The notes beneath the pieces were generated by a model. That model saw nothing but the letters and a program-made list of their open reading frames with translations, was not told the DNA's origin and searched no databases. Of a stretch of DNA of 5,558 bases, positions 5,063-5,558 are shown one piece after another. Source of the DNA: Aquifex aeolicus (GTDB taxonomy: Bacteria > Aquificota > Aquificia > Aquificales > Aquificaceae). The stretch lies in assembly GCA_011375045.1 (NCBI GenBank), contig DRNB01000170.1:1-5558 (forward strand), given 5' to 3'. The translations under genes were made by a program, and so were the position numbers. Each line of letters begins with the position of its first letter. Position 1 is the first letter of the stretch.

Positions 5063-5072
5063 CACCTCCTTA
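5063..5072 (-). promoter_or_regulatory. Very strong Shine-Dalgarno for erpA
   Basis: TAAGGAGGTG on the minus strand ends eight bases before the erpA ATG and is almost fully complementary to the 16S rRNA 3' end. It fixes the erpA start and indicates high translation. Confidence 0.85.
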
Positions 5073-5091
5073 GTTCTTAAGGATACTTTCA

Positions 5092-5313
5092 TCAAGATAA
5101 CCTCTTTATGACGTAAATCAAGGGGATGAGGAACACACCCGTTACAAGACCTGCGAAAAAGGCTACGAGGACAACCATACCGACCGGAAGCGGAGGGGTC
5201 CTCAGCTCACCGAACAGGTTGACGGAAACCGTCTGATCCACGTTCATGAGGAAGAAGTAAAAGGAGATCCCGAAAATTACAAGGAAGAGGAGGATGTAGA
5301 GAAGACTTTTCAT
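5092..5313 (-). CDS. LapA-domain (DUF1049-type) small membrane protein
   Basis: This 73-residue protein has two membrane helices at about 3-22 (SLLYILLFLVIFGISFYFFL) and 43-65, joined by NVDQTVSVNLFGELRTPPLP. The N-x-x-x-V-x-V-N-L-F ... P linker followed by a glycine-containing second helix (VAFFAGLVTGVFLIP) is the pattern of the lipopolysaccharide assembly protein A domain. In E. coli LapA works with LapB in controlling LPS synthesis through LpxC turnover. Here there is no LapB-like partner in view and the cytoplasmic tail is only a few residues (VIKRLS), so the same role is not certain. Its ATG overlaps the pdxA TGA in the sequence ATGA, and it has only a weak ribosome binding site, so translation is probably coupled to pdxA. 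Confidence 0.85.
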   Translation of the reverse strand: MKSLLYILLFLVIFGISFYFFLMNVDQTVSVNLFGELRTPPLPVGMVVLVAFFAGLVTGVFLIPLIYVIKRLS

Positions 5314-5558
5314 CTATTAAGATTTTCGATCAATCGGTGAAGCAGTTCAAGGGCTTTGAGGGCGGAGGTGGGATCTGCACGTCCCTGCCAGGCTATATCG
5401 TAAGCGGTTCCATGATCCGGGGAGGTTCTGGGGAAGGGTAGTCCGAGGGTCAGGTTCACTCCCTCCCTGAAGGAGAGGAGCTTGAAGGGTATGAGACCCT
5501 GATCGTGATACATGCACAGGAACACCTCATAGCGCTCCCTCTGAAGGAAGGCTGTATC
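5310..5558 (-). CDS. pdxA: 4-hydroxythreonine-4-phosphate dehydrogenase, C-terminal end, cut by right window edge
   Basis: PdxA oxidises 4-phosphohydroxy-L-threonine with NAD(P) in the DXP-dependent pyridoxal 5'-phosphate pathway; the product feeds PdxJ. The last 82 residues are visible, out of about 320 expected. The MYHDQG motif carries the metal-ligand histidine (visible residue 18, E. coli His266), and Lys26, Asn35 and Arg44 keep exactly the spacing of the E. coli substrate-phosphate residues Lys274, Asn283 and Arg292. LTLGLPFPRTSPDHGTAYDI is the standard C-terminal block (I-R-T-S-x-D-H-G-T-A), with Pro in place of Ile before Arg. The coding frame stays open to the window edge, beginning DTAF, a conserved PdxA segment, so the GTG at 5525 and the ATG at 5516 are internal codons, not starts. 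This is the most upstream visible gene of the minus-strand operon. Confidence 0.95.
   Translation of the reverse strand, partial: DTAFLQRERYEVFLCMYHDQGLIPFKLLSFREGVNLTLGLPFPRTSPDHGTAYDIAWQGRADPTSALKALELLHRLIENLNR

Noticed and set aside
5310..5525. A short complete gene starting at the GTG at 5525
   Set aside because: The frame stays open to the window edge and the codons before the GTG encode conserved PdxA sequence (DTAF), so this is the 3' end of pdxA.

Overview
The window looks like chromosomal DNA from a thermophilic Gram-negative bacterium of the Aquificota (Aquifex/Hydrogenobacter side). From memory, the N-terminal half of WaaA and the whole A-type Fe-S carrier read very close to their Aquifex aeolicus counterparts. 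Arginine is mostly AGG/AGA and isoleucine often ATA, as is common in thermophiles. Base composition is richer in G+C than I would expect for Aquifex itself, so I do not name a genus.

Layout. Left edge, minus strand: the first half of waaA (Kdo transferase, LPS inner core), running off the window. Divergent from it, on the plus strand, is a 181-residue gene (537-1082) that resembles a nucleotidyltransferase fold with no G-rich loop. After a 65-base gap holding a possible flagellar sigma-28 promoter come three tightly packed plus-strand genes: a small FlgN-like chaperone candidate (1148-1405), flgK (1406-2995) and flgL (3006-4454). Convergent with them, only 8 bases away, is a minus-strand operon read from the right edge: pdxA (3' end only), a LapA-domain membrane protein, erpA, and a 71-residue two-helix membrane protein of unknown function.

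How the genes work together. FlgK and FlgL are the two hook-filament junction proteins, and a FlgN-type chaperone would deliver them to the flagellar export gate. The minus-strand operon mixes unrelated housekeeping jobs: vitamin B6 synthesis, envelope, and Fe-S assembly.

Most notable observation. FlgK and FlgL carry a homologous insertion of about 100 residues in their variable middle regions. Inside it is a perfect 35-base direct repeat with no synonymous change, which suggests duplication or gene conversion between adjacent genes. Secondary observations: genes at the heads of transcription units lie 6-16 bases from a -10-like box and have no usable Shine-Dalgarno, while internal genes mostly have strong ones; and an anti-Shine-Dalgarno sequence lies directly after the erpA stop and could pair with erpA's own ribosome binding site. 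I see no RNA genes, CRISPR arrays, insertion sequences or phage genes. No intergenic stretch exceeds 65 bases.
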